Shown in pieces: positions 4,776 to 10,905 of a stretch of 16,158 nucleotides of DNA. Under the pieces are notes generated by a model, which saw only the letters and a program-made list of their open reading frames with translations, had not been told where the DNA came from and made no database searches. How positions within the stretch are numbered: the stretch's first letter is position 1; every line of letters starts with the position of its first letter. This DNA comes from Candidatus Aenigmatarchaeota archaeon (GTDB lineage Archaea > Aenigmatarchaeota > Aenigmatarchaeia > QMZP01 > JAUXAV01). The translations under genes and the position numbers were made by a program. Location: contig JAUXAV010000016.1 of the NCBI GenBank assembly GCA_030619735.1, forward strand, positions 1-16,158, written 5' to 3'.

Positions 4776-5435
4776 ATGAATAAGCCAGGCTTTTTCAGAA
4801 GGCACTACTGGACGCTGCTGGGAACGGCTGCGGTTTTGGCAGCCTCAACTCTGGCCCTTTACCAGAGGACTTGGGCAAACCCCGAGGAATCGGCCCTGGA
4901 GGAATTTTCAGGCCGGAGACCCGTCGCTGCAGCGGTTAATGAACCTGCTTCAGAACCTGCCCCTATAGTGAAGGAGCCCACAGCGGCTGCGCTGCAAACA
5001 GCAATGCAAAATTATAGCGATTTCAACTTTCCCAGCGAACTTGATTTAATAGAATATACAAGTGAAAGGATTGGTGCTGATTTGGATTTGATGCTTGCTA
5101 TAAGAGAGGCTGAGAAAGGCAGAGATGGTCTTCAGTTTGGTATAATGCCAACAAAAGCCTACAAAAAAAATAAAACATTAAGAGAAAGAGACGGAACAAG
5201 AAGGCCATACAGCTCTGAGCTGGAGAAACAGGCATCCTGGACTGCATGCACAATAAGAAAAAATATGGAGCGTTACAATACATTGCCCCCAAAAGAAAGA
5301 AAAAAATACAGAGATTTCATAGATTTCCTGGGTGACAGATACTGTCCTGTTGGAGCGGATGACCCTCATGGTTTGAATATAAACTGGGAAGGGAATGTAA
5401 GAAGTTTTTATAGAAAATTTTCTGAGAGGAATTAA
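4776..5435 (+). CDS. Membrane-anchored lysozyme-like (murein-hydrolase-like) protein
   Basis: The N-terminus is basic (FFRRHYW) and is followed by a hydrophobic segment at about residues 12-29, so this is a signal anchor or signal peptide that places the rest outside the cell. Residues 34-75 are a Pro/Ala/Glu-rich linker. Residues 80-219 resemble phage-type lysozyme-fold hydrolases: AIREAEKGRDGLQFGI (108-123) carries the likely catalytic Glu (E111 or E113), then ASWTACTIRKNMERY, and RDFIDFLGDRYCPVGADDPHGLNINW near the C-terminus. The family assignment is from memory of this motif pattern. Archaea lack murein, so the target may be bacterial walls or pseudomurein-like or glycan material. Codon use turns sharply more AT-rich from about base 5010, right where the catalytic domain begins, as if that domain was acquired separately. 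Confidence 0.6.
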   Translation: MNKPGFFRRHYWTLLGTAAVLAASTLALYQRTWANPEESALEEFSGRRPVAAAVNEPASEPAPIVKEPTAAALQTAMQNYSDFNFPSELDLIEYTSERIGADLDLMLAIREAEKGRDGLQFGIMPTKAYKKNKTLRERDGTRRPYSSELEKQASWTACTIRKNMERYNTLPPKERKKYRDFIDFLGDRYCPVGADDPHGLNINWEGNVRSFYRKFSERN

Positions 5436-5581
5436 GCCCTTATTTTATTTGCGCAGTTCCTGCAAACCCCTTTCTCCTGGACAAAGCAATTTTTACAGCA
5501 CAGGGCGCCGCACAGGCTGCAGCTCCGGGCCGGCCTTGCCAGCCCCCCGCAGATAGAGCAAATCCCTGATATCTCACCCAT
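5432..5581 (-). CDS. Small zinc-ribbon/zinc-finger protein, 49 aa
   Basis: The minus strand encodes 49 residues with four cysteine pairs: C8-x2-C11, C21-x2-C24, C28-C29-x2-C32 and C40-x2-C43. This spacing is what a protein binding two zinc ions in a cross-braced or tandem fashion would show. There is little else in it besides a few basic residues (R16, R19, K30, K37, R41, K46, R48). Its ATG follows the regulator's stop codon by five bases, and GTGAT overlapping that stop can serve as ribosome-binding site, so the two genes are co-transcribed. Its TAA stop shares the TTAA at 5432-5435 with the stop codon of the converging lysozyme-like gene. Function unknown; it may mediate protein or nucleic-acid binding with the regulator. 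Confidence 0.65.
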   Translation of the reverse strand: MGEISGICSICGGLARPARSCSLCGALCCKNCFVQEKGVCRNCANKIRA

Positions 5582-5586
5582 AGCTA

Positions 5587-6066
5587 TCACGGCAGTTTAA
5601 TCTTGGAAAGGAGATTTATATACCTCTCAAGCCTCTTTACCTCACCTTCCAGGGTGTTCAGGGTATTCAGAAGGCGCTTCTTTTCAGGGCCCTTTAGACC
5701 TTCCAGTTCCTCTTTATTTTTCCCAAATTCCTCCAGGGTCTGGCCTATGCTCTTCTCCAGCTTCATGGTGAATGCACTTTTCAGGGTCTCAAGCAGGTCC
5801 CCTGAGAGCCGGATATAGAGCTTCCTGTCCCCGGTCTTCTTCACCCTCTTTATCACACCCAGGAGCTCCAGGAGGTCAAGGCTCAGGGAAACCATGGATG
5901 AGGAATAGCCGGTCTTCCTGGCAATGTCCTGCAGGCTCAGGGCCTTTCCCTCCACCAGGAGAATTCCAATAATCCTCCCATGTAAAGGCGAATACCCTGC
6001 TGCCTGCGCCACGTCCGCAAACGTGGAAAGTATTTTCCCTTCTATTGCCTTGCCGTCCATATACAT
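5587..6066 (-). CDS. Winged-helix transcriptional regulator (MarR/GbsR type)
   Basis: This 159-aa protein has a winged helix-turn-helix at about residues 25-95: GRIIGILLVEGKALSLQDIARKTGYSSSMVSLSLDLLELLGVIKRV gives the three-helix core, with recognition helix SSSMVSLSLDLL, and KTGDRKLYIRL forms the wing. The rest (100-159) is a charged helical region, likely a coiled-coil dimerisation domain. This layout fits the GbsR/MarR-like repressors common in archaea. It acts in the cytoplasm as a dimer. The gene is divergent from the radical SAM gene, with 58 bp between the starts that contain overlapping palindromes, so autoregulation and control of the neighbour are likely. Met3 (ATG 6060) is an alternative start. 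It is followed by a small zinc-binding gene in the same transcript. Confidence 0.8.
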   Translation of the reverse strand: MYMDGKAIEGKILSTFADVAQAAGYSPLHGRIIGILLVEGKALSLQDIARKTGYSSSMVSLSLDLLELLGVIKRVKKTGDRKLYIRLSGDLLETLKSAFTMKLEKSIGQTLEEFGKNKEELEGLKGPEKKRLLNTLNTLEGEVKRLERYINLLSKIKLP

Positions 6067-6082
6067 ATTTAAATACGCTAGT

Positions 6083-6117
6083 TTAAATATTTAATACTTT
6101 TAAAATGTATTAAAAGT
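6083..6117. promoter_or_regulatory. Bidirectional TATA palindrome and candidate operator
   Basis: A perfect 12-bp palindrome, TTAAATATTTAA (6083-6094), can serve as TATA box on both strands: it lies about 20 bp before the regulator ATG and 36 bp before the radical SAM ATG. Immediately to the right is an inverted repeat ACTTTTAA-N6-TTAAAAGT (6096-6103 and 6110-6117), 22 bp across. This is a typical size for a winged-helix dimer operator, and it covers the expected start of the rightward transcript. The high AT content makes small palindromes likely by chance, so this remains a candidate. Confidence 0.45.
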
Positions 6118-6124
6118 TGATGAA

Positions 6125-7723
6125 ATGCCAGGTAAGAAATCCCCTGAGAAGGAAATCAAAAAGACCGCAAGCCTCTGCCCCGAGTGCCTCAAGATAGTCC
6201 CTGCCCGGATTTTTGAAAGAGAAGGGAAGGTCTGGATATCCAAGGAATGCAAAAAACACGGAAAATCTGAGGAAATCTACTGGGGCGACTACGGGATGTA
6301 TAAAAAGGCGGAGAGATTCGCCAGGGACGGGAGGGGGGTATCAAACCCCCAAATTGAGAAGAAAGTCCCTGTATGCCCTAAGGACTGCGGGCTCTGCAAT
6401 ATCCATAAATCCCATACCGCCCTGGCCAATATAGCGGTCACGAACCGGTGCGACCTTTCGTGCTGGTACTGCTTCTTCTATGCAAAGAGGATGGGCTATA
6501 TTTATGAGCCCTCCCTGGGCCAGATAAGGCAGATGATAAGAAACCTGAGAAACCAAAAACCGGTACCCTGCAATGCCCTCCAGCTTACAGGTGGGGAACC
6601 GTGCCTGAGGGATGATATTGTAGAAATTATAGGGATGGCAAAGGAGGAGGGCTTTGACCATGTCCAGCTCAATACGAACGGGATAAGGCTCTCCCAGGAC
6701 CCGGAGCTTGTAAAGCAGGTCAGGGAGGCGGGTGTGAATACCCTTTACCTGTCCTTTGACGGGCTCACACCCAGGACAAACCCCAAGAACCACTGGGAGA
6801 TACCCGGGGTCATGGAGAACTGCCGGAAGGCCGGGATTGGAATCGTCCTGGTCCCCACCCTGATAAAGGGTGTTAATGACCATGAGCTGGGTGACATGAT
6901 AAGGTTCGGCTTCAGGAATATAGACGTAATCAGGTCTGTAAACTTCCAGCCCGTTTCCCTGGTGGGCAGGATGCCCAAAAAGGAAAGGGACAAGTTCAGG
7001 CTCACCATCCCTGATGCGATTAAGAAGATAGAGGAGCAGACCCAGGGTCAAGTAGGGAAGGAGGACTTCTACCCTGTCCCAACCATAACACCGGTTACCC
7101 GCTTCGTGGAGGCCCTTACCAAGAAGCCCGAGTATGCCCTGACCTCCCATTTCGCCTGCGGGATGGCAACCTATGTATTTGACGTGGACGGCACCCTGAC
7201 CCCCATAACCCGCTTCGTGGACGTGGAGGGGCTCCTGGCATATCTGGATGAAAAGGCAGAGCAGATAGAGCAGGGGAAGAGCAAATATGTGGCAGGCCTC
7301 AAGCTCCTCTGGAAAATCAGGAGCTTCATAGACAAAAACAAGGCCCCAGGGGGCTTTTCCCTGGGCAAGATAATATACAATGCCCTGATAAAACACGACT
7401 ACAATGCTTTAGGAAAATTCCATTACAAGAGCCTCTTTATCGGGATGATGCACTTCATGGACCTTGCAAACTACGATATAGAAAGGGTCAAGAGGTGCTG
7501 CATCCATTATGCTATGACTGATAACAGGATTATCCCTTTCTGCGCCTTCAATGTAATACCCGAATGGTACAGGGACAAGAACCAGGAAAGCCAGGGAGTT
7601 TCCTTCGGGAAATGGGAGAAGAAGACAGGCAGAAAGCTAAAGGATGATGCATACAAGAGGGATGTCAATGCCCTGATAAAATCAGCTGCTTACAAAAAGA
7701 TTTATAAACCCGCCAGGGGATAA
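6125..7723 (+). CDS. tes: Radical SAM enzyme of the COG1964 / tetraether lipid synthase (Tes) family
   Basis: The 532-aa protein carries the radical SAM cluster motif C109-x3-C113-x2-C116 (RCDLSCWYC) and the SAM-binding GGEP at 156-159. Before it are C18-x2-C21, C42, and C84/C88/C91, and after it several more cysteines (FACGM, RCCIHY, PFCAFN), consistent with extra iron-sulfur clusters or zinc. This arrangement, with the CPECLKIVPARI start, is that of COG1964. Members such as MJ0619 join the phytanyl chains of archaeol lipids into membrane-spanning tetraethers by C-C bond formation. Assignment to Tes as opposed to another COG1964 activity is inference. The ATG at 6125 is close to the predicted transcript start. 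rpoN follows seven bases after the stop. The divergent winged-helix regulator probably controls it. Confidence 0.75.
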   Translation: MPGKKSPEKEIKKTASLCPECLKIVPARIFEREGKVWISKECKKHGKSEEIYWGDYGMYKKAERFARDGRGVSNPQIEKKVPVCPKDCGLCNIHKSHTALANIAVTNRCDLSCWYCFFYAKRMGYIYEPSLGQIRQMIRNLRNQKPVPCNALQLTGGEPCLRDDIVEIIGMAKEEGFDHVQLNTNGIRLSQDPELVKQVREAGVNTLYLSFDGLTPRTNPKNHWEIPGVMENCRKAGIGIVLVPTLIKGVNDHELGDMIRFGFRNIDVIRSVNFQPVSLVGRMPKKERDKFRLTIPDAIKKIEEQTQGQVGKEDFYPVPTITPVTRFVEALTKKPEYALTSHFACGMATYVFDVDGTLTPITRFVDVEGLLAYLDEKAEQIEQGKSKYVAGLKLLWKIRSFIDKNKAPGGFSLGKIIYNALIKHDYNALGKFHYKSLFIGMMHFMDLANYDIERVKRCCIHYAMTDNRIIPFCAFNVIPEWYRDKNQESQGVSFGKWEKKTGRKLKDDAYKRDVNALIKSAAYKKIYKPARG

Positions 7724-7730
7724 TAAAGCT

Positions 7731-7925
7731 ATGATAATTCCTGTAAGGTGCCAGACATGCGGAAAGCCCATAGGGCAGTTCTGGGAGAAGTTCCAGGCAA
7801 GGATTAAGAAGGGCGAGAACCCCAAGAAGGTCCTGGATTCCCTGGGGCTGGAGAGATACTGCTGCAGGTCTGTTTTTCTCACACATATAGATTTGACCAG
7901 GAAGGTAGGGGTCTTCGGCAGATAA
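7731..7925 (+). CDS. rpoN: DNA-directed RNA polymerase subunit Rpo10 (RpoN)
   Basis: Rpo10 is the archaeal counterpart of eukaryotic Rpb10, a small structural zinc-binding subunit that helps assemble the Rpo3-Rpo11 platform of RNA polymerase. At 64 aa the protein has the family's usual length. The signature MIIPVRCQTCGKPIG gives C7-x2-C10, and LERYCCRS gives the vicinal pair C44-C45; together these four bind zinc. LDSLGLERYCCR and THIDL are diagnostic. It lies seven bases behind the radical SAM gene and is presumably read from the same transcript. Elsewhere in archaea this gene usually sits with ribosomal protein genes, so the placement here is atypical. Confidence 0.95.
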   Translation: MIIPVRCQTCGKPIGQFWEKFQARIKKGENPKKVLDSLGLERYCCRSVFLTHIDLTRKVGVFGR

Positions 7926-7933
7926 CTGCAAGC

Positions 7934-7940
7934 CTTTATA
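7934..7940 (+). promoter_or_regulatory. TATA box for the cation transporter gene
   Basis: CTTTATA lies about 25 bp before the ATG at 7962, which predicts a leaderless mRNA. No Shine-Dalgarno sequence precedes the ATG, in agreement. Confidence 0.5.
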
Positions 7941-7961
7941 CCCCCTCTGTTAATTATATAG

Positions 7962-8831
7962 ATGAATCCGGAGAAGCGATACAGGGAGGCCAGGAAGGGG
8001 GTTCTGGCAAGCATCCTGGGAAATATCTTTCTGAGCATCTTCAAGCTGATTGCAGGCATACTGGGAAACTCCATTGCCGTTATTGCCGATTCCATTCATT
8101 CCATTTCTGATATCCTCACTTCCATAGTGGTCTGGATAGGCATTAAGTTCGGGAAGAAGCCTCCTGACCGCTACCATCCATACGGGCACGGGGACCTGGA
8201 GCCCATAGCAGGGCTTATAGTGGCTATAGCATTAGGAATAGTGGGGTTTGAACTCCTGAGGCACGCACTCTCCACTGCCATATTCGGAACCTACACCACA
8301 CCCGGCGCAATAGCTATTATTGCGGCCCTGGTCTGCATATTCCTGAAATACTGGATGTTCAGCTTTGTTAACAGGATTGGAAGGAGAATCAATTCCCCTG
8401 CCCTTATTGCCGATTCATACCATAGCAAGTCGGATTTCCTTTCCTCTATTGTGGTGGTGGCAGGGGTCGGGGGAGCAATGCTGGGATTCCCAATCCTGGA
8501 CCCCCTGGCAGGATTCCTTGTGGGTCTCTGGATAATAAAGATAGGCTATGATGTCGCAAGGAAGAACATAAGCAACCTGATGGGAACAGTCCCTTCCGAG
8601 GATGTGCTAACGAAAATAAAGGACACTGCAAGGAGCGTAAAGGGGGTTAAGGGCTTCCATGATGTCAGGATGCATTACACAGGGCCCCATGCTGTTGTGA
8701 GCCTCCATGTAAAGGTAGACCCCAAGCTTAATATATCCAGGGCGCACGATATTGCACATAATGTGGAGGACAGGATAAGGAGCAGGGTAAAGGAAGTGAC
8801 AACCGTCCTGGTCCATACAGAGCCGGGATAG
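7962..8831 (+). CDS. Cation diffusion facilitator (CDF) metal exporter
   Basis: CDF proteins are membrane antiporters that export divalent metals in exchange for protons and work as dimers. The 289-aa protein has six membrane segments over about residues 15-205 and a soluble C-terminal domain (210-289) of the usual metallochaperone-like fold. The transport site is visible as two H-x3-D pairs: H46-D50 in TM2 (ADSIHSISD) and H154-D158 in TM5 (ADSYHSKSD). The YHPYGHGDLEP loop between TM2 and TM3 is characteristic. H-x3-D in both helices favours zinc (also iron or cobalt) over manganese, which usually has D-x3-D in both. This is family knowledge, not a measurement. The gene stands alone with its own TATA box, and its stop is five bases from a converging gene. 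Confidence 0.9.
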   Translation: MNPEKRYREARKGVLASILGNIFLSIFKLIAGILGNSIAVIADSIHSISDILTSIVVWIGIKFGKKPPDRYHPYGHGDLEPIAGLIVAIALGIVGFELLRHALSTAIFGTYTTPGAIAIIAALVCIFLKYWMFSFVNRIGRRINSPALIADSYHSKSDFLSSIVVVAGVGGAMLGFPILDPLAGFLVGLWIIKIGYDVARKNISNLMGTVPSEDVLTKIKDTARSVKGVKGFHDVRMHYTGPHAVVSLHVKVDPKLNISRAHDIAHNVEDRIRSRVKEVTTVLVHTEPG

Positions 8832-8836
8832 GAGAC

Positions 8837-9229
8837 TCATTCCCCCAGAACCCTTACCAGGACATCCCTATCCCTTGGCCCGGTGTCCAGGTTGACCAGG
8901 AATATGCTCTGCCAGGTCCCTAAAACCAGCCTGCCCTCTTCCAGGGGTATGGTCTCCCCGGGTCCCAGGAGCATGGCCCTTATATGGGAATGCGCATTAT
9001 GGGGGTGTTTATAACCACCTTCAGGAGCGAGTTTTTCCAGTGTCTTCTTGAAATCCTCCATAAGACCTGGTTCATTCTCGTTTATAACCACTGCCCCTGT
9101 GGCCCCTGGCACGAACACCAGGCATATTCCCTCCTTAATCCCAGACTTCTCCACAACCCCTTCCACTTCCCCTGTTATATCAACCAGGTCTGGGCCTGCC
9201 TTTGTTGGAACCTTCAGGATTTCCTGCAT
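8837..9229 (-). CDS. yjbQ: YjbQ/UPF0047 family protein
   Basis: The 130-aa protein matches the YjbQ (COG0432, UPF0047) family over its full length. Visible signatures are CLVFVPGATGAVVINENEPGL, the histidine cluster H-P-H-N-A-H-S-H, and the C-terminal LGTWQSIFLVNLDTGPRDRDVLVRVLGE. These proteins form compact trimers and bind a metal through the conserved histidines. E. coli YjbQ has weak thiamine-phosphate synthase activity, but the physiological role is unsettled. The stop lies five bases from the converging transporter gene. A TATA-like AATTTATAGAAA at 9272-9261, inside the end of the upstream minus-strand ORF, could drive it separately, with AGGTG ahead of the ATG. Confidence 0.92.
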   Translation of the reverse strand: MQEILKVPTKAGPDLVDITGEVEGVVEKSGIKEGICLVFVPGATGAVVINENEPGLMEDFKKTLEKLAPEGGYKHPHNAHSHIRAMLLGPGETIPLEEGRLVLGTWQSIFLVNLDTGPRDRDVLVRVLGE

Positions 9230-9256
9230 CAGAAAACACCTGTTTATATATTGGCT

Positions 9257-9580
9257 TCAGTTTCTATAAATTGGCATGCCTTCCCGCTCGACCCCGTAGA
9301 AACTGACCTCCCCGTTCAAATCGTATTTTTTCTTGACCTGCTCCTCTATGGCCACGTTTGCATCCACGGACATTGCCATATGGTTTCTGTCAACAAATCT
9401 CCTTCCCCCGGCATCAAAATAGAACCTCCCTCCTTCCAGGTCAAAAGCCATCTCAAAGTCCATCTCACCCCCGGAATCATACCATTTTCCTATTTCAGGG
9501 TCATAGAAATAGTCCTCATCCTCTATTGTGACCGGGACAAGCCCCTCTTTCCAATTCCCCACTTCCCCCACTTTTCCCAT
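9257..9580 (-). CDS. Hypothetical acidic protein, 107 aa
   Basis: I do not recognise this small protein. It is acidic and aromatic-rich in its middle, with repeated short beta-like units (DYFYDPEIGKWYDSGG, GGRFYFDAGGRRFVDRN), a pattern seen in small beta-sheet domains. There are no cysteines, membrane segments or signal peptide. The start at 9580 is well supported: ATTTATAAAT at 9601-9610 is about 25 bp upstream on the minus strand and predicts a leaderless mRNA. It is divergent from the TBP gene and may be read through into yjbQ, 27 bp beyond its stop. Confidence 0.7.
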   Translation of the reverse strand: MGKVGEVGNWKEGLVPVTIEDEDYFYDPEIGKWYDSGGEMDFEMAFDLEGGRFYFDAGGRRFVDRNHMAMSVDANVAIEEQVKKKYDLNGEVSFYGVEREGMPIYRN

Positions 9581-9600
9581 TTTAAATTCTTGGAACAGGG

Positions 9601-9610
9601 ATTTATAAAT
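9601..9610 (-). promoter_or_regulatory. TATA box for the 107-aa acidic protein
   Basis: ATTTATAAAT, itself a perfect 10-bp palindrome, is centred 25 bp before the minus-strand ATG at 9580. This is the spacing for a leaderless transcript. Confidence 0.5.
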
Positions 9611-9653
9611 GCAATACTGATGTCAGACACGGCTTTGGGAAAGGCTTATAAAC

Positions 9654-9669
9654 TTTATATATATTTATA
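9654..9669 (+). promoter_or_regulatory. Extended TATA region for the TBP gene
   Basis: The run TTTATATATATTTATA is an extended TATA-rich element about 35-50 bp before the TBP start, with TTATAAAC just upstream and another TATAATTAA at 9681-9689. Several overlapping TATA boxes before the gene for the TATA-binding protein itself would be suited to feedback control, though the AT-rich context makes some of them likely by chance. Confidence 0.45.
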
Positions 9670-9703
9670 GTGAAACAGAGTATAATTAATTAGGGTTTTT
9701 GGC

Positions 9704-10276
9704 ATGAAAGCTGCTAAGGAATTCAAGATAAAAGTGGAGAATGTCGTCGCATTTGCCGTGCTTGGCGTAGACGTATCTCTGGACAAGATTGTGAAATCCG
9801 TTGAAAACGCGGAATATGAACCAGAGCAGTTCCCTGGTCTGGTCTACAGGACAACAGACCCCAGGGCTGCAGCCCTGATTTTCAGCTCAGGGAAGATTGT
9901 ATGCACGGGCGCGAAGTCCATAGAGAGCGCAAAGGTCGCAATGAGGAAGGTAGTGGACAAGATAAGGTCCGTGGGGATAAAGGTCCCGAAGGATTTCCCA
10001 ATAAAGGTGGAGAACATAGTTGCAAGCTCCAAGATAGATGCCCAGCTGAACCTGGAGGAGATAACCTTTGCCTTGGAGAACGCGGAATACGAGCCCGAGC
10101 AGTTCCCCGGCCTGGTCTACAGGATAACCGAGCCCAGGGTTGCATTCCTTCTCTTCTCCTCAGGAAAGATAATCTGCACCGGGGCCCATTCCCTTGCTGA
10201 CATCAGGAGGGCCCTGAACAAGCTCAGGGAGAAGCTGGAGGCCATCGGCATAAAGGTCACACCCGCTGACGGTTAA
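9704..10276 (+). CDS. tbp: TATA-binding protein (TBP)
   Basis: TBP recognises the TATA box and, with TFB, recruits archaeal RNA polymerase. The 190-aa protein consists of the two imperfect repeats of the TBP saddle. Repeat 1 (about 6-97) and repeat 2 (about 100-185) both contain NAEYEPEQFPGLVYR, then a PRxA-(x)n-FSSGKIxCTGA segment. This is full length for an archaeal TBP, and the acidic C-terminal tail seen in many of them is nearly absent. The ATG at 9704 has only weak ribosome-binding sequence in front. The gene is transcribed alone, divergent from the acidic 107-aa protein. Confidence 0.97.
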   Translation: MKAAKEFKIKVENVVAFAVLGVDVSLDKIVKSVENAEYEPEQFPGLVYRTTDPRAAALIFSSGKIVCTGAKSIESAKVAMRKVVDKIRSVGIKVPKDFPIKVENIVASSKIDAQLNLEEITFALENAEYEPEQFPGLVYRITEPRVAFLLFSSGKIICTGAHSLADIRRALNKLREKLEAIGIKVTPADG

Positions 10277-10298
10277 TGGACATTCTCCCTGTTATGCT

Positions 10299-10310
10299 AA
10301 ATATTTAATA
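10299..10310 (+). promoter_or_regulatory. TATA box for the 161-aa membrane protein
   Basis: AAATATTTAATA is centred about 27 bp before the ATG at 10332, which predicts a leaderless mRNA starting at or close to that ATG. Confidence 0.45.
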
Positions 10311-10331
10311 CTGCAAATACAAATCTATATT

Positions 10332-10817
10332 ATGGCTCTGAGCTTCAAGACCCTGAGTATAGGCATAATCGTGATGTTTGTTACAGGCATGATGCCCTTC
10401 TCCGCAATAATAATACTTTCCATAATGGGGGCAGAGGTCCTGGTCACTGGGATTCAACAGATATTCTTCTACCTGGGATGGTTCATAAACCCCGTGATGA
10501 TGGTAATAACAGGCATAATCGTGATGAGGATAAGCAATTCCTGGGAACTGTCCAGGGGTGTGCTTGCAGGAATCATCATGGCCCTGACCTATACAGTAGT
10601 GATTTTGGTTATACAACTAACCTTTACGCCTGGAGGGCCCCAGTTCCTGCCCTTCTCAGGCATAGAGATGCCTGGGGGCTACATGAACATCTTCTATGAA
10701 ATGATTCTGAAGGCATACATATTCTGCATAGCAGGGGGCCTTATAGGGGCATACAGCGTGTCCAGGCACACTGAAAAGAAAACCAAAGGAGAATCAGTCC
10801 CTGGCGGGATGCGATAG
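10332..10817 (+). CDS. Integral membrane protein, 161 aa, unknown function
   Basis: The protein is hydrophobic almost throughout, with four likely membrane helices at about residues 8-30, 38-65 (possibly broken near G49/N53), 75-97 and 122-143, followed by a basic tail (SRHTEKKTKGES) that would face the cytoplasm under the positive-inside rule. Between helices 3 and 4 is a Pro/Gly-rich loop (FTPGGPQFLPFSGIEMPGG) that would be outside. I do not recognise the family, and there are no charged residues in the helices that would suggest a transporter pore. It lies between tbp and mcm with its own promoter, so the neighbours do not explain it. Confidence 0.75.
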   Translation: MALSFKTLSIGIIVMFVTGMMPFSAIIILSIMGAEVLVTGIQQIFFYLGWFINPVMMVITGIIVMRISNSWELSRGVLAGIIMALTYTVVILVIQLTFTPGGPQFLPFSGIEMPGGYMNIFYEMILKAYIFCIAGGLIGAYSVSRHTEKKTKGESVPGGMR

Positions 10818-10846
10818 TGCCTGGTGCCTCCCCAAAGCCGGGAATG

Positions 10847-10860
10847 CTTTTAAATTTAAA
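10847..10860 (+). promoter_or_regulatory. TATA box for mcm
   Basis: CTTTTAAATTTAAA lies about 50 bp before the ATG at 10906, so the leader would be about 26 nt. GGGGAA at 10896-10901 in that leader is a plausible ribosome-binding site. Confidence 0.45.
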
Positions 10861-10905
10861 CATCATATTCTTTCTGTAAAGATTATTTTTCCCTGGGGAA
10901 TTGTT

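Noticed and set aside
6341..7396. Minus-strand frame of 351 codons inside the radical SAM gene
   Set aside because: It is fully antisense to a gene with intact catalytic motifs; low TAA/TAG/TGA frequency on the opposite strand follows from the codon bias of the real gene.
8984..9670. Plus-strand frame of 228 codons
   Set aside because: It is antisense to yjbQ and the acidic 107-aa gene and runs through their promoters; composition is His/Pro/Cys/Phe-rich as expected from reversed codons.
10026..10120. Near-identical nucleotide stretch repeated within tbp
   Set aside because: It reflects the two-fold internal repeat of TBP (NAEYEPEQFPGLVYR in both halves), a family property and not a recent duplication or mobile repeat.
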